From RUG754 sp964345365 (GTDB taxonomy: Bacteria; Bacillota; Clostridia; Peptostreptococcales; Anaerovoracaceae): 34,767 nucleotides of DNA. The position numbers and the translations under genes are program-made. Numbering within the stretch: position 1 is the first letter of the stretch; the number at the start of each line of letters is the position of its first letter. Below are positions 26,313 through 33,687 of the stretch, in pieces. Below the pieces are notes generated by a model, which did no database searches, was not told where the DNA came from, and was given only the letters and a program-made list of their open reading frames with translations. The stretch is from NCBI GenBank assembly GCA_964345365.1, contig CAYFQR010000017.1:1-34767 (forward strand). Direction: 5' to 3'.

Positions 26313-27254
26313 TTATTCGTCTTCCGAGCTTAATGTGATTCTCGGGTCAATTATCTTATAAACGATATCGACAACCAGGTTCATTGCGATTACAAGAACC
26401 GAAATCACCACCGTAGTCGCCATTATTACCGTATAGTCGCGGCTCAAAACGCTCTGAACGAAATATTTGCCGAGCCCCGGTATTGAAAACGTTGTTTCTA
26501 TTACAAAAGAACCCGTGATAACCGATGCAATGAGCGGGCCTAAAAAGGTTACAACAGGAATCATCGAGTTACGAAGCGCATGTTTCAGAACAATCCATTT
26601 GTTTTTTACGCCTTTGGCTTTCGCCGTGCGGATATAGTCCTGATTTATAGCATCAAGCATGGATGTACGGGTCAGCTTGGCAATGTAGCATACATCATAA
26701 AATCCCAATGCGATTAACGGCATTACGTATTCTTTCCAAGTCGGCAAACTCCCTGAAATATTAGGCAGCCAGCCCAATTTTACCGCGAAGATAATCAAAA
26801 GAGTCGAGGCAAGTACGAAAGAAGGCACCGCGACACCCACGGTAGTAAATACCCTCAGGAAGCCGTCCAGCCAGCCTCCCCTCTTATATGCGGCTATAGA
26901 ACCGAGCGGTATTCCGAATATTATGGAAAAGAAAACCGCAAGGAGTCCTAATTTAATGGATAATGTGAACTTCCCCTGTTTGAACAGGATTTCCTTAACC
27001 GGAGTACCTTCCTGCATCTTAAGGGACACGCCCAAGTCTCCTTTTGCATAATTGACAATGTAATTTCCAAGTTGAACAATCTTAGGTTTATCCAAGCCGT
27101 ATTTGGCATTGGCTAAAGCAATCTGCTCCGGGGTGGATTTCTCCGTAAGGAACGGGCTTCCCGGAACCAGGTTCATGAGCGTGAAAGTAATTGTCATTAT
27201 GACCAGTACCGTCGCAACTGCGGCAACAATACGCTTGATGACGTAAATTAGCAA
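26313..27254 (-). CDS. oppB: Oligopeptide ABC transporter permease OppB
   Basis: Membrane permease partner of OppC and first gene of the opp operon. The 313 residues have six predicted membrane helices, with the N-terminal pattern MLIYVIKRIVAAVATVLVIM and NLVPGSPF, the EAA loop around DYIRTAKAKGVKNKW (about 213-227), and the terminal region VDIVYKIIDPRI. The start codon is TTG at 27254-27252: it has GGGAAG 7 nt upstream, and the nearby ATG in another frame reaches a stop after two codons. The OppC start is 14 bp after its stop. Confidence 0.94.
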   Translation of the reverse strand: MLIYVIKRIVAAVATVLVIMTITFTLMNLVPGSPFLTEKSTPEQIALANAKYGLDKPKIVQLGNYIVNYAKGDLGVSLKMQEGTPVKEILFKQGKFTLSIKLGLLAVFFSIIFGIPLGSIAAYKRGGWLDGFLRVFTTVGVAVPSFVLASTLLIIFAVKLGWLPNISGSLPTWKEYVMPLIALGFYDVCYIAKLTRTSMLDAINQDYIRTAKAKGVKNKWIVLKHALRNSMIPVVTFLGPLIASVITGSFVIETTFSIPGLGKYFVQSVLSRDYTVIMATTVVISVLVIAMNLVVDIVYKIIDPRITLSSEDE

Positions 27255-27346
27255 TTCATCACTTCCCTTCTTTCAAAACGATAATTTTTTATTTGTCATA
27301 CAACTCTTTTTATCAAAAAACAGCAGAATCATATATGACAACAGAA

Positions 27347-27378
27347 TATGCAGATATTATCAATATAATATTTGCATA
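27347..27378. promoter_or_regulatory. Inverted repeat at the predicted oppB transcription start
   Basis: TATGCAGATATTAT (27347-27360), a 4-bp loop and ATAATATTTGCATA (27365-27378) form a 14-bp arm pair with one mismatch. It begins about 7 bp after the -10 of the oppB promoter, i.e. at about +1. It could be an operator or a 5'-end RNA hairpin. Confidence 0.6.
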
Positions 27379-27384
27379 GCAAGC

Positions 27385-27414
27385 ATTATATCACATACAC
27401 ATTATGAATGGCAA
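27385..27414 (-). promoter_or_regulatory. oppB: oppBCDF promoter
   Basis: On the minus strand TTGCCA (27414-27409), an 18-nt spacer and a perfect TATAAT (27390-27385). This is one of the best sigma-A matches in the window. The leader to oppB would be about 125 nt. Confidence 0.8.
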
Positions 27415-27480
27415 GAGTAGACACGCTGTTAATTGACAACTATAATATAAAAAAGCGCATTATTTTGGTATTTCAAACAA

Positions 27481-27508
27481 GAAAGAGGCTGTTGTTTCAG
27501 CCTCTTTC
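27481..27508 (-). terminator. Terminator of clpB
   Basis: GAAAGAGGCT and AGCCTCTTTC form a perfect 10-bp stem with an 8-nt loop, followed on the minus strand by TTGTTTG. It lies about 55 bp after the clpB stop and separates clpB from the opp promoter. Confidence 0.8.
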
Positions 27509-27561
27509 TATGTTTTATCCTAAAAAACCCGTATATTTTTATAAATATTCTTTTTCAAAAA

Positions 27562-30162
27562 TTATTTTGCTTCGAAAATGAGCCTATCCCCCGCAGTAAT
27601 ATGCAGCGTCTGATTGTCTATAAGGCTGCCCTTTATCAGCATCTCGGCAATCTCGGTTTCGATATGTTTCTGTATATATCTGTTTACCGGTCTCGCACCG
27701 TAAAGCGGGTCGTAGGCCTCATTCGCAATATAGTTCTCTGCGGACTTATCTATTACAAGCTTGATATTCCTGTCCTCCAGCCGCCTCATTACGCCCTGCA
27801 CGGAAAGCTCGATTATCGACTTTATCTGCTCCCTCGTCAGTGCGGAGAACATTATTATATCGTCAATTCTGTTCAGAAACTCCGGCCTGAAATAATTCTT
27901 AAGATCCGCCTCGACGCTTTCCTTGACATCGTCAGGTATTACGCCGTCCTCCGTCATATTCTCAATCAGCTTGGCAGAGCCTACGTTAGAGGTCATAATC
28001 ACGATGGTGTTCTTGAAATCAACCGTCCTCCCCTGATTGTCCGTCAGCCTGCCGTCATCGAGAAGCTGAAGCAAAATATTAAAGACATCGGGATGCGCCT
28101 TTTCAATCTCATCGAAGAGAATAACCGAATAAGGTTTTCTCCTGACCGCTTCGGTAAGCTGACCGCCTTCATCGTAACCCACATAACCCGGAGGCGCACC
28201 CACGAGTCTTGATACGCTGTGCTTCTCCATGTATTCACTCATATCTATACGAATCATATTTCGCTCGCTGTCAAAGAGAGCTTCGGACAGAGCCTTTGCG
28301 AGTTCGGTCTTGCCCACTCCCGTAGGGCCGAGAAAAATGAAAGAACCTATAGGTCTGTTTTCATCCTTGAGTCCCGCTCTCGCTCTTAAAATCGCTTCGG
28401 AAACGGCTCTCACGCCTTCATCCTGTCCGATAACCCTTTTGTGAAGGATTTCCGGAAGTCTCAAAAGCTTGTCACGCTCCGCTTCAACGAGCTTCGCTAC
28501 AGGGATGCCTGTCCAGTTTGATATTACTTCGGCAATATCTTCCTCGCCCACCTCCTCCTTTAGAAGTCTCTCACCGGAATCCGCACCCTGCTTTTCCACC
28601 TTGTCCTTCTCCGCCTCAAGCTTCTTCTCAAGTTCAGGAAGCGTCCCGTATCGGAGCTCTGCAAGCTTCTCCAAATCATAGCGCCTTTCCGCTTCTTCGA
28701 TAAGGTGTTTTACCTCTTCAATCTGTCCCTTTGTCTCTTTCAGCTCTGATATCGCCTTTTTTTCGGCTTCCCACTGCATTCTGAGTTTTTTGTCTTCCTC
28801 TCTTAATTCCGACAAATCCCTCTCAAGAGTCTCAAGCCTTGCAGCTGTGGCACGGTCGTCTTTTTCTTTTGAAAGCGCCTGCTTCTCAATCTCAAGCTGC
28901 ATTATCTTTCTGAATATCTCATCGAGTTCCTGCGGCATGGAATCAATCTCCGTGCGTATCCTTGCAGCCGCTTCATCCATGAGGTCAATCGCCTTATCCG
29001 GCAAGAACCTGTCCGATATATATCTGTCCGAAAGCGTAGCACACGCTATCAATGCATTGTCTGTTATCCTTACTCCGTGATGTATCTCGAATCTCTCCTT
29101 GAGCCCTCTTAATATAGAGATGGTGTCTTCAACGGTCGGCTGGCTTATCATGACTTTCTGGAAACGTCTCTCAAGTGCGGCATCCTTTTCGATGTACTTC
29201 CTGTATTCGTCCAAAGTCGTCGCGCCTATACAGTGAAGCTCGCCTCTCGCAAGCTTAGGCTTAAGTATATTCCCCGCGTCCATTGAGCCTTCGGTTCTGC
29301 CTGCCCCGACAATATTATGTATTTCATCAATGAACAAAAGGATTCTGCCGTCCGATTTCTCGACCTCATTCAACACCGATTTCAATCTCTCCTCAAATTC
29401 ACCTCTGAATTTGGCACCGGCAATCAACGCTCCCATATCAAGCTCGAATATAGTCTTATCCCTAAGTCCCTCCGGCACGTCGCCGTTGACGATTCTCTGT
29501 GCGAGTCCCTCTACAACGGCGGTCTTTCCCACTCCGGGCTCACCGATTAGTACAGGATTGTTCTTTGTTCTTCTCGACAGAATCTGCACGGTGTGTCTTA
29601 TCTCGCTGTCCCTTCCTATTACAGGGTCGAGCTTGCCCTCTCTCGCCATATCAACAAGGTCACGACCGTATTTACTTAGCGCCTCATAGTTATCCTCAGG
29701 ATTGTCTCCGGTTATCCTCTGGTTTCCTCTCACCTTGGAAAGCGCTGAAAGAAATTTTTCTTTCGTAATCTCATATTTTTTTAAGATGCGAGACGACGGC
29801 GTGCCGTTTTCTTCCATAATTGCAAGATAAAGATGCTCGACTGAAATGTACTCATCTTTGAAGTCCTGCGCAATTTTTTCGGCTTTAATATATATTGTCG
29901 AAAGCCTCCGCGACATATAGGTGCTGTCCGCATTGCCGCTCACCTTAGGCAATTTATCAAGCTCGCGCTTGACATCGAGTGCAACCGAAGAAGCATCGAC
30001 TTCAATATAGCCGAGCAGTTTCGGAATAAGTCCGTCCATCTGTGAAAGCAGAGCCATATGGAGATGCTCAACGTCAACAACCTGATGCCCCTCGGAAATA
30101 GCCGAATTCTGAGCGTCAAATACCGCCTGACGCGCATTCTGTGTGTATTTTTCTATGTTCAT
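27562..30162 (-). CDS. clpB: ClpB, ATP-dependent protein disaggregase
   Basis: Hexameric AAA+ chaperone that, with DnaK, dissolves heat-induced aggregates in the cytoplasm. The 866 residues match the family length. Order: Clp N domain (about 1-145), NBD1 with Walker A GEPGVGKT (207-214) and Walker B ILLFIDEIHN, the coiled-coil M domain (about 410-525), NBD2 with GPTGVGKT (near 610) and VILFDEIEKAHPDVF, and the ClpB C-terminal domain. The M domain and lack of a ClpP-binding IGF loop distinguish it from ClpA/ClpC. The GTA-like pore loops are present (YVGYDEGGQL in NBD2). The Shine-Dalgarno is GGGGGG. A perfect CIRCE lies about 160 bp upstream, so HrcA control is expected. Confidence 0.97.
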   Translation of the reverse strand: MNIEKYTQNARQAVFDAQNSAISEGHQVVDVEHLHMALLSQMDGLIPKLLGYIEVDASSVALDVKRELDKLPKVSGNADSTYMSRRLSTIYIKAEKIAQDFKDEYISVEHLYLAIMEENGTPSSRILKKYEITKEKFLSALSKVRGNQRITGDNPEDNYEALSKYGRDLVDMAREGKLDPVIGRDSEIRHTVQILSRRTKNNPVLIGEPGVGKTAVVEGLAQRIVNGDVPEGLRDKTIFELDMGALIAGAKFRGEFEERLKSVLNEVEKSDGRILLFIDEIHNIVGAGRTEGSMDAGNILKPKLARGELHCIGATTLDEYRKYIEKDAALERRFQKVMISQPTVEDTISILRGLKERFEIHHGVRITDNALIACATLSDRYISDRFLPDKAIDLMDEAAARIRTEIDSMPQELDEIFRKIMQLEIEKQALSKEKDDRATAARLETLERDLSELREEDKKLRMQWEAEKKAISELKETKGQIEEVKHLIEEAERRYDLEKLAELRYGTLPELEKKLEAEKDKVEKQGADSGERLLKEEVGEEDIAEVISNWTGIPVAKLVEAERDKLLRLPEILHKRVIGQDEGVRAVSEAILRARAGLKDENRPIGSFIFLGPTGVGKTELAKALSEALFDSERNMIRIDMSEYMEKHSVSRLVGAPPGYVGYDEGGQLTEAVRRKPYSVILFDEIEKAHPDVFNILLQLLDDGRLTDNQGRTVDFKNTIVIMTSNVGSAKLIENMTEDGVIPDDVKESVEADLKNYFRPEFLNRIDDIIMFSALTREQIKSIIELSVQGVMRRLEDRNIKLVIDKSAENYIANEAYDPLYGARPVNRYIQKHIETEIAEMLIKGSLIDNQTLHITAGDRLIFEAK

Positions 30163-30284
30163 ATTAATCCCCCCGTTTATTAAATTAAATTCATTTCATG
30201 CTAACTGTTGTCGTTTTTTGGCAACTGTATATCATTGTCGTTTTTTAACGTGTAACATATAATATCCGAGTACAAACTCGTCTG

Positions 30285-30317
30285 ATTATATTTTACTACT
30301 ATAATATCAAAAGTCAA
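30285..30317 (-). promoter_or_regulatory. clpB: clpB promoter
   Basis: On the minus strand TTGACT (30317-30312) is followed by TAAAAT (30295-30290) after 16 nt, or by TATAAT (30290-30285) after 21 nt. The first pairing is better spaced. The leader to clpB is about 115-120 nt and includes a hairpin CGAGT-TTGT-ACTCG and two AAAAAACGACAA repeats. Confidence 0.65.
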
Positions 30318-30324
30318 GAGAATT

Positions 30325-30351
30325 TTAGCACTCACTATGATAGAGTGCTAA
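30325..30351. promoter_or_regulatory. CIRCE operator (HrcA binding site)
   Basis: TTAGCACTC, a 9-bp spacer and GAGTGCTAA: an exact match to the CIRCE consensus (TTAGCACTC-N9-GAGTGCTAA). It ends 7 bp upstream of the clpB -35 on the minus strand. HrcA binding here should couple clpB to the class I heat-shock response. Confidence 0.95.
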
Positions 30352-30395
30352 TAATTAGGTGATGATATGATGAAAATATTGCTTATAACCCTGCG

Positions 30396-30461
30396 AGAAC
30401 ACTTGTGACTTAAGCCGCGAGAGGTTCAAGACGCCGTTTGTGTTGCGTCGCCTGTTTATTT
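30396..30461. repeat. Palindromic intergenic element, copy 2 (E2), with an added hairpin
   Basis: The 34-bp unit (30396-30429) aligns with E1 at 9375-9407, with core CTTGTGACTTAAGCCGCGAG. It is followed by a 22-bp insert (30430-30451) with arms GACGC and GCGTC, and then CTGTTTATTT (30452-30461), which directly follows the unit in E1. E2 therefore equals E1 plus one extra hairpin. Confidence 0.7.
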
Positions 30462-30471
30462 AGTTTATAAT
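30443..30471 (+). promoter_or_regulatory. Promoter of the small membrane protein gene
   Basis: TTGCGT (30443-30448), a 17-nt spacer and a perfect TATAAT (30466-30471); a second TATAAT overlaps at 30471-30476. The start would be near 30478, immediately before palindrome E3, giving a leader of about 75 nt. Confidence 0.6.
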
Positions 30472-30480
30472 ATAATTTAG

Positions 30481-30513
30481 GAATGTTCGTGACATCAGTC
30501 ACGATATGTTCAA
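30481..30513. repeat. Palindromic intergenic element, copy 3 (E3), at operator position
   Basis: The core TCGTGAC-ATCA-GTCACGA (30487-30504) is a perfect 7-bp dyad, and outer bases GAA and TTCAA align with E1 and E2. It starts about 5-10 bp after the -10 of the plus-strand promoter, where a repressor would sit. The GTGA-N6-TCAC spacing is like that of CRP/FNR-type sites. Confidence 0.65.
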
Positions 30514-30555
30514 AATATGTATACTAGTGCAAAAAATTACGCGGAGACAAGTTAA

Positions 30556-30777
30556 GTGATAGAAAAAATCTCTCAAAATCAAACGGTTTTCCTCACTGTT
30601 ATTGCCATCCTCGCAATAGTCCTTATTTATATTATAGCGAGGGTTGTTTCGGTTGTCTTGAGGAGAAGGAGATCTATTTTTTCTAAGCGAAAAAACCGGT
30701 TCAAGGACAGTACACGCAAGAAAAAGAATCTTGACGGTACGGTACGCCGCAGAAATAAGAAAAATAAAATAAGATAA
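30556..30777 (+). CDS. Small basic single-pass membrane protein, function unknown
   Basis: The only plus-strand gene I support, between clpB and the GDPD gene. The 73 residues have a short N-terminus (MIEKISQNQ), one strong membrane helix (about 10-35, TVFLTVIAILAIVLIYIIARVV), then a tail of about 37 residues with about half K or R and no acidic cluster (RRRRSIFSKRKNRF, RKKK, RRRNKKNK). The helix followed by positive charges predicts an N-out, C-in orientation with the tail on membrane phospholipid, RNA or DNA. The start is GTG with GGAG 9 nt upstream. It has its own promoter and terminator, which supports a real gene. I recognise no family; a short helix-plus-basic tail could also be a toxin-like peptide, but no partner is visible. 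Confidence 0.65.
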   Translation: MIEKISQNQTVFLTVIAILAIVLIYIIARVVSVVLRRRRSIFSKRKNRFKDSTRKKKNLDGTVRRRNKKNKIR

Positions 30778-30814
30778 AAAAACCGGTATGGATTGTGAGC
30801 CACATCGGTTTTTT
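30776..30814. terminator. Bidirectional terminator between the small membrane gene and the GDPD gene
   Basis: AAAAAACCG and CGGTTTTTT form the base of a hairpin with a partly paired loop; T runs follow on either strand. It overlaps the end of the plus-strand gene and lies about 115 bp after the GDPD stop, so it can serve both convergent genes. Confidence 0.8.
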
Positions 30815-30927
30815 GAAATCATATTACTATCGTTATTGCCACTCATAAGTTTATTACATACAGGAGAGCAGTCGCTAAGCAATATGTGCGAAGACAAATC
30901 TTAGCATGCTGTTTTTTTCCTGAGTTT

Positions 30928-31785
30928 CTATATAATCCCTCCGAAGCGATTATCTTTTGGAATGAACCTTTCGAATATGCACACTATGCCTTTTTTCTCG
31001 GCTATCGCCATATCAAGGGGATTCTTTATAGTCCAATAAACCTTCATGCCCTTGAATTTTTTGAAGCTTTTGTTTCTTCGATGTTCAAAATTGTATCCGA
31101 CAAAATCCGGCTTGGTTATCGCGTTGAGCTTGAGCTCCCTCAGTATATAGTTTATATGTTTATCAACATGAACTCTCTCCCTCGGGTCTCCTTCTTTCAT
31201 TTCTTCCTCGTCTTTTTTGAAGTCGGTCGCAAGCTGTCCCCTTATTACATCGGGATATGCTTCTCTAAGATACTTGACCGCAAGCGAGTTAAACGACTCG
31301 ACCGCATATAGCCCGTCATATTCTCTGAGCTCTTTCATGACTATATCCGTAAGCTCTTTCAGATTTTCATCTGTAGGTTTAAGCTCGATTATGAGCGGAA
31401 CCTTGCCTGCAACAAGCTTAAGGACTTCTTTTAATTCAGGGATTCTTTCGTCGGACTCTTCCAAAGGATATTTTTTCGCTTCCGCAAGAGTGATTTCTTC
31501 TATCCTTTCCTCTGAAACACATAGCGTTTCAGTCGGGAAATCAATATTCTCGGGAAGAACAGCTCTGCCGTCCGCCCTCATTGTGGTTACTCTCGCCAAT
31601 GAAGAGTCGTGTATGACGGCAATTTTTTTATCCGATGTAAGACGCACATCAAGCTCTATACCGAATCCCCGCTGAACCGCACGCAAAAAAGCCACCATCG
31701 AATTTTCGGGTATTTCAGGCTTGCTGTGAAGCCCCCGATGAGCATACCTGTATTTCTTAAGTTCTTCGATTTTTTGTTTCTTCAA
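30928..31785 (-). CDS. Glycerophosphodiester phosphodiesterase family protein
   Basis: GDPD-family TIM barrel that hydrolyses glycerophosphodiesters from phospholipid turnover to glycerol-3-phosphate and an alcohol. At 285 residues it is near the usual 240-300. Visible active-site signatures are the catalytic HRG (16-18), the metal ligands E44 and D46 in GIELDVRLTSD, H59 in IAVIHDSSL, and LIIELKPT later in the barrel, with WTIKNPLDM near the end. No signal peptide, so cytoplasmic (UgpQ-like). The start is TTG at 31785, three bases after the MFS stop, the only in-frame choice before HRG; it probably depends on translational coupling. The pairing suggests uptake plus hydrolysis of a phosphodiester, an inference only. 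Confidence 0.9.
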   Translation of the reverse strand: MKKQKIEELKKYRYAHRGLHSKPEIPENSMVAFLRAVQRGFGIELDVRLTSDKKIAVIHDSSLARVTTMRADGRAVLPENIDFPTETLCVSEERIEEITLAEAKKYPLEESDERIPELKEVLKLVAGKVPLIIELKPTDENLKELTDIVMKELREYDGLYAVESFNSLAVKYLREAYPDVIRGQLATDFKKDEEEMKEGDPRERVHVDKHINYILRELKLNAITKPDFVGYNFEHRRNKSFKKFKGMKVYWTIKNPLDMAIAEKKGIVCIFERFIPKDNRFGGII

Positions 31786-31788
31786 CCT

Positions 31789-33093
31789 CTACACATCCAA
31801 ATCTTCAAATGCCTCCACACCTTTTTTCGGCGCTTCCGGCTTAGAGTCTCCGTGTTTAACTTTCAGCATTGTTATAAGAGCTATTATCGAGAAAACGGTC
31901 GCATAAGGGAAAAGCGTCCAATATCCGACATATTGCAGGAAGATACCGGAAAAAACAGGAGTGAATACCTGTGCCGCCATCGAAAAAGTGTAATAGTAAC
32001 CTGTAAACTTGCCGATATCCGAACCCTTGCACATCTCGACGACCATTGGATATGAGTTTACGTTTATCGCTGCCCATGCCATGCCGACAAGCACAAAGAC
32101 TACATATATCCCTACGTTCGGAGTCCCGAAAAATACACCGGTGAACCAGCATGCCGCAAGGAGTGAAACGCCGAAAACTATGACCTTCTTCCTACCTAAT
32201 TTAGATGAGATTATACCTATCGGTATAAAAGATACAAGCGCGCCTACCGAAGCGAGCAGCATGGCACCCGCATAAGAGCCGCCGCCCATTCCCCACATCT
32301 CCGTCGCATATTTCGAGAACGAAGTCGTCACCGCATTATATGACATATACCAGAATGCCACGGAAAGAAGAAGAAAAACAAGTGAGCGCTTAACGTCCTT
32401 AGGCAAGGCGGCTTTTTCGCCATTTGCGCCGTCATCTTCATCCGTTTCTTCAGATATGCCGTATTCTTTTTCGACAGCTATGCGTTCCTCGACAAATTTA
32501 TTCTCGTCCACCGCCGTAAGCAGAATTACGAGTGCAATCACCATAATGCCCGCGACCGTTGCGAATAGCGGTATATAGTTCGGAGTGTTATCTCCTTTTT
32601 CTCCGGAGAGAACCATTGTGAGCCCTAAAACCGCAATGACCCCGACCGCACCCATCAGGTTAATCAGGGCATTACCTTTTGACCTGAGCGGCTTCGGTGT
32701 CACATCGGGCATGAGTGAAACCGCCGGTGAACGATAAACTCCCATGGCCATAAGTGTAAGCAGCAGCATTACTACAAAAAGTGCCAGATTACGCATATTT
32801 GCCGCTATCGGAAGCACCATCATGAAAATTACCGCAAGCACTGTACCTACCAAAATGAACGGCGTTCTCTTGCCTCTGTTGGTGGTCACCTTGTCCGACA
32901 ATGCACCGAAAACAGGGAGCATTATGAGGGCGAAAATATTATCAAGCGCCATTATGAAGCCCGAAAGCGCATCGCCTATTTCAAAGAAGTACTTTAGTAT
33001 CAAAGGTATTATATTGTCGTACATCTGCCAAAACGCGCTTATTGACAGGAAAGCGAATCCTATCAGTATGGTTCTTTTTGAGTCAAGTTTCAT
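31789..33093 (-). CDS. MFS transporter
   Basis: Membrane transporter with 12 predicted helices in 434 residues. The N-terminal half has the MFS loop GALSDKVTTNRGKRTPFILVG (about 61-81), close to the G-x-x-S-D-x-x-x-x-x-G-R-R-P pattern of the SLC45/GPH-like sugar transporter group. The two halves are linked by an acidic cytoplasmic loop (about 198-232, EETDEDDGANGEKAA), and the second half carries the matching SSKLGRKKVIVFG. The substrate cannot be read from the sequence; a sugar or a glycerophosphodiester is possible given the coupled GDPD gene. The start ATG has AAGGAGA 8 nt upstream and an extended -10 promoter about 50 bp before. Confidence 0.85.
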   Translation of the reverse strand: MKLDSKRTILIGFAFLSISAFWQMYDNIIPLILKYFFEIGDALSGFIMALDNIFALIMLPVFGALSDKVTTNRGKRTPFILVGTVLAVIFMMVLPIAANMRNLALFVVMLLLTLMAMGVYRSPAVSLMPDVTPKPLRSKGNALINLMGAVGVIAVLGLTMVLSGEKGDNTPNYIPLFATVAGIMVIALVILLTAVDENKFVEERIAVEKEYGISEETDEDDGANGEKAALPKDVKRSLVFLLLSVAFWYMSYNAVTTSFSKYATEMWGMGGGSYAGAMLLASVGALVSFIPIGIISSKLGRKKVIVFGVSLLAACWFTGVFFGTPNVGIYVVFVLVGMAWAAINVNSYPMVVEMCKGSDIGKFTGYYYTFSMAAQVFTPVFSGIFLQYVGYWTLFPYATVFSIIALITMLKVKHGDSKPEAPKKGVEAFEDLDV

Positions 33094-33142
33094 ATACTAT
33101 CTCCTTGTCGGCTTTTTAATATATTTCTTTTTTCTTGAAATC

Positions 33143-33151
33143 ATTGTAGCA
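33143..33151 (-). promoter_or_regulatory. Extended -10 promoter of the MFS-GDPD operon
   Basis: On the minus strand TGCTACAAT: a TACAAT -10 (33148-33143) with the TG of an extended -10, and no good -35. The same AGTGTGCTA-y-AAT string occurs in the oppA promoter. A leader of about 45 nt would precede the MFS start. Confidence 0.5.
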
Positions 33152-33217
33152 CACTATTCATGTCTTGCGTAGCAAAAAGTATGTAAAAAATAAAGAAGTT
33201 TAGCTTTTACTCAAACA

Positions 33218-33272
33218 AAACGGACTCTGAAACGGTACGGATGATAAGTCCGAGACTTTCTTTCAGAGTCCG
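33218..33272 (-). terminator. Long-stem terminator-like hairpin upstream of the MFS gene
   Basis: CGGACTCTGAAA (33221-33232) and TTTCAGAGTCCG (33261-33272) form a perfect 12-bp stem with an inner CGGA/TCCG hairpin. On the minus strand TTTTGTTT follows. It could end a transcript from the pseudogene region, or be the expression platform of a leader RNA. Confidence 0.75.
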
Positions 33273-33282
33273 TCTTATTATG

Positions 33283-33354
33283 TGAGCAAGCAGCCTTCAG
33301 TCACGCGAACGAGGAAAGTATGACATATGCGAGCTGCCGCATGATACCTGCTCA
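33283..33354 (-). ncRNA. Candidate structured RNA, possible leader element
   Basis: Closing arms TGAGCA (33354-33349) and TGCTCA (33288-33283) on the minus strand enclose a stem ATGCG-GCAGCT-CGCAT, extended by GTAT/ATAC, and a weaker CCT/AGG stem, giving a possible three-way junction. It lies just upstream of the 12-bp terminator hairpin. It matches no riboswitch class I recognise. Either strand could be transcribed, and no clear promoter is seen in the 73 bp upstream on the minus strand. Confidence 0.35.
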
Positions 33355-33427
33355 GTTTTGTATTGTTTGGCAATCAAAAATCATTGAGTGAAATCAGTTA
33401 AGCAAAACCTTAGTAACCTCGCTTTAT

Positions 33428-33687
33428 CTACTTCTTAGGCGTCTTCCAGGTCTTTGTCGACCAGCCTGTATATATCTTCTCACCGTTCACAAGCTTATAG
33501 GCTCTTACTTTGTAATAGTAGGTTTTGCCTTTTTTGATATTCTTTGTGTTAAGATAGCTGTTCTTAGTGCCGGCGGTCTTAAAAATCGGATTCTTGCTGA
33601 ACTTGGTCTTGCTTGTCGACCTGAAGATTTCGTAGCCGTCAAAATCCGTTCCGGTTCTACCGAGAGTTTGGAAAGCAGCTTCTCCAC
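33428..33687 (-). pseudogene. C-terminal fragment of an FN3-like surface protein
   Basis: In the frame that ends at the TAG at 33430-33428, the segment DFDGYEIFRSTSKTKFSKN, then KKGKTYYYKVRAYKLVNGEK and WSTKTWKTPKK, has the fibronectin type III pattern (GYEI-RS near the start, YYYKVRAY in the F strand). Such domains are tandem in clostridial cell-surface proteins and often end the chain. The frame has a stop about 85 residues upstream and no start codon, so it is an orphan C-terminus. It overlaps the LytTR fragment frame. Confidence 0.75.

Noticed and set aside
30367..30408. A 13-codon leader peptide (MMKILLITLREHL) after CIRCE
   Set aside because: It ends inside repeat E2, has no downstream gene that it could attenuate, and is too short to judge; it is noted only as a possible truncated gene start.
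33283..33354. RNase P RNA or another known housekeeping RNA, because GAGGAAAGT occurs on the plus strand at 33310
   Set aside because: The structured segment is about 70 nt, far shorter than RNase P RNA, and other conserved regions are missing.
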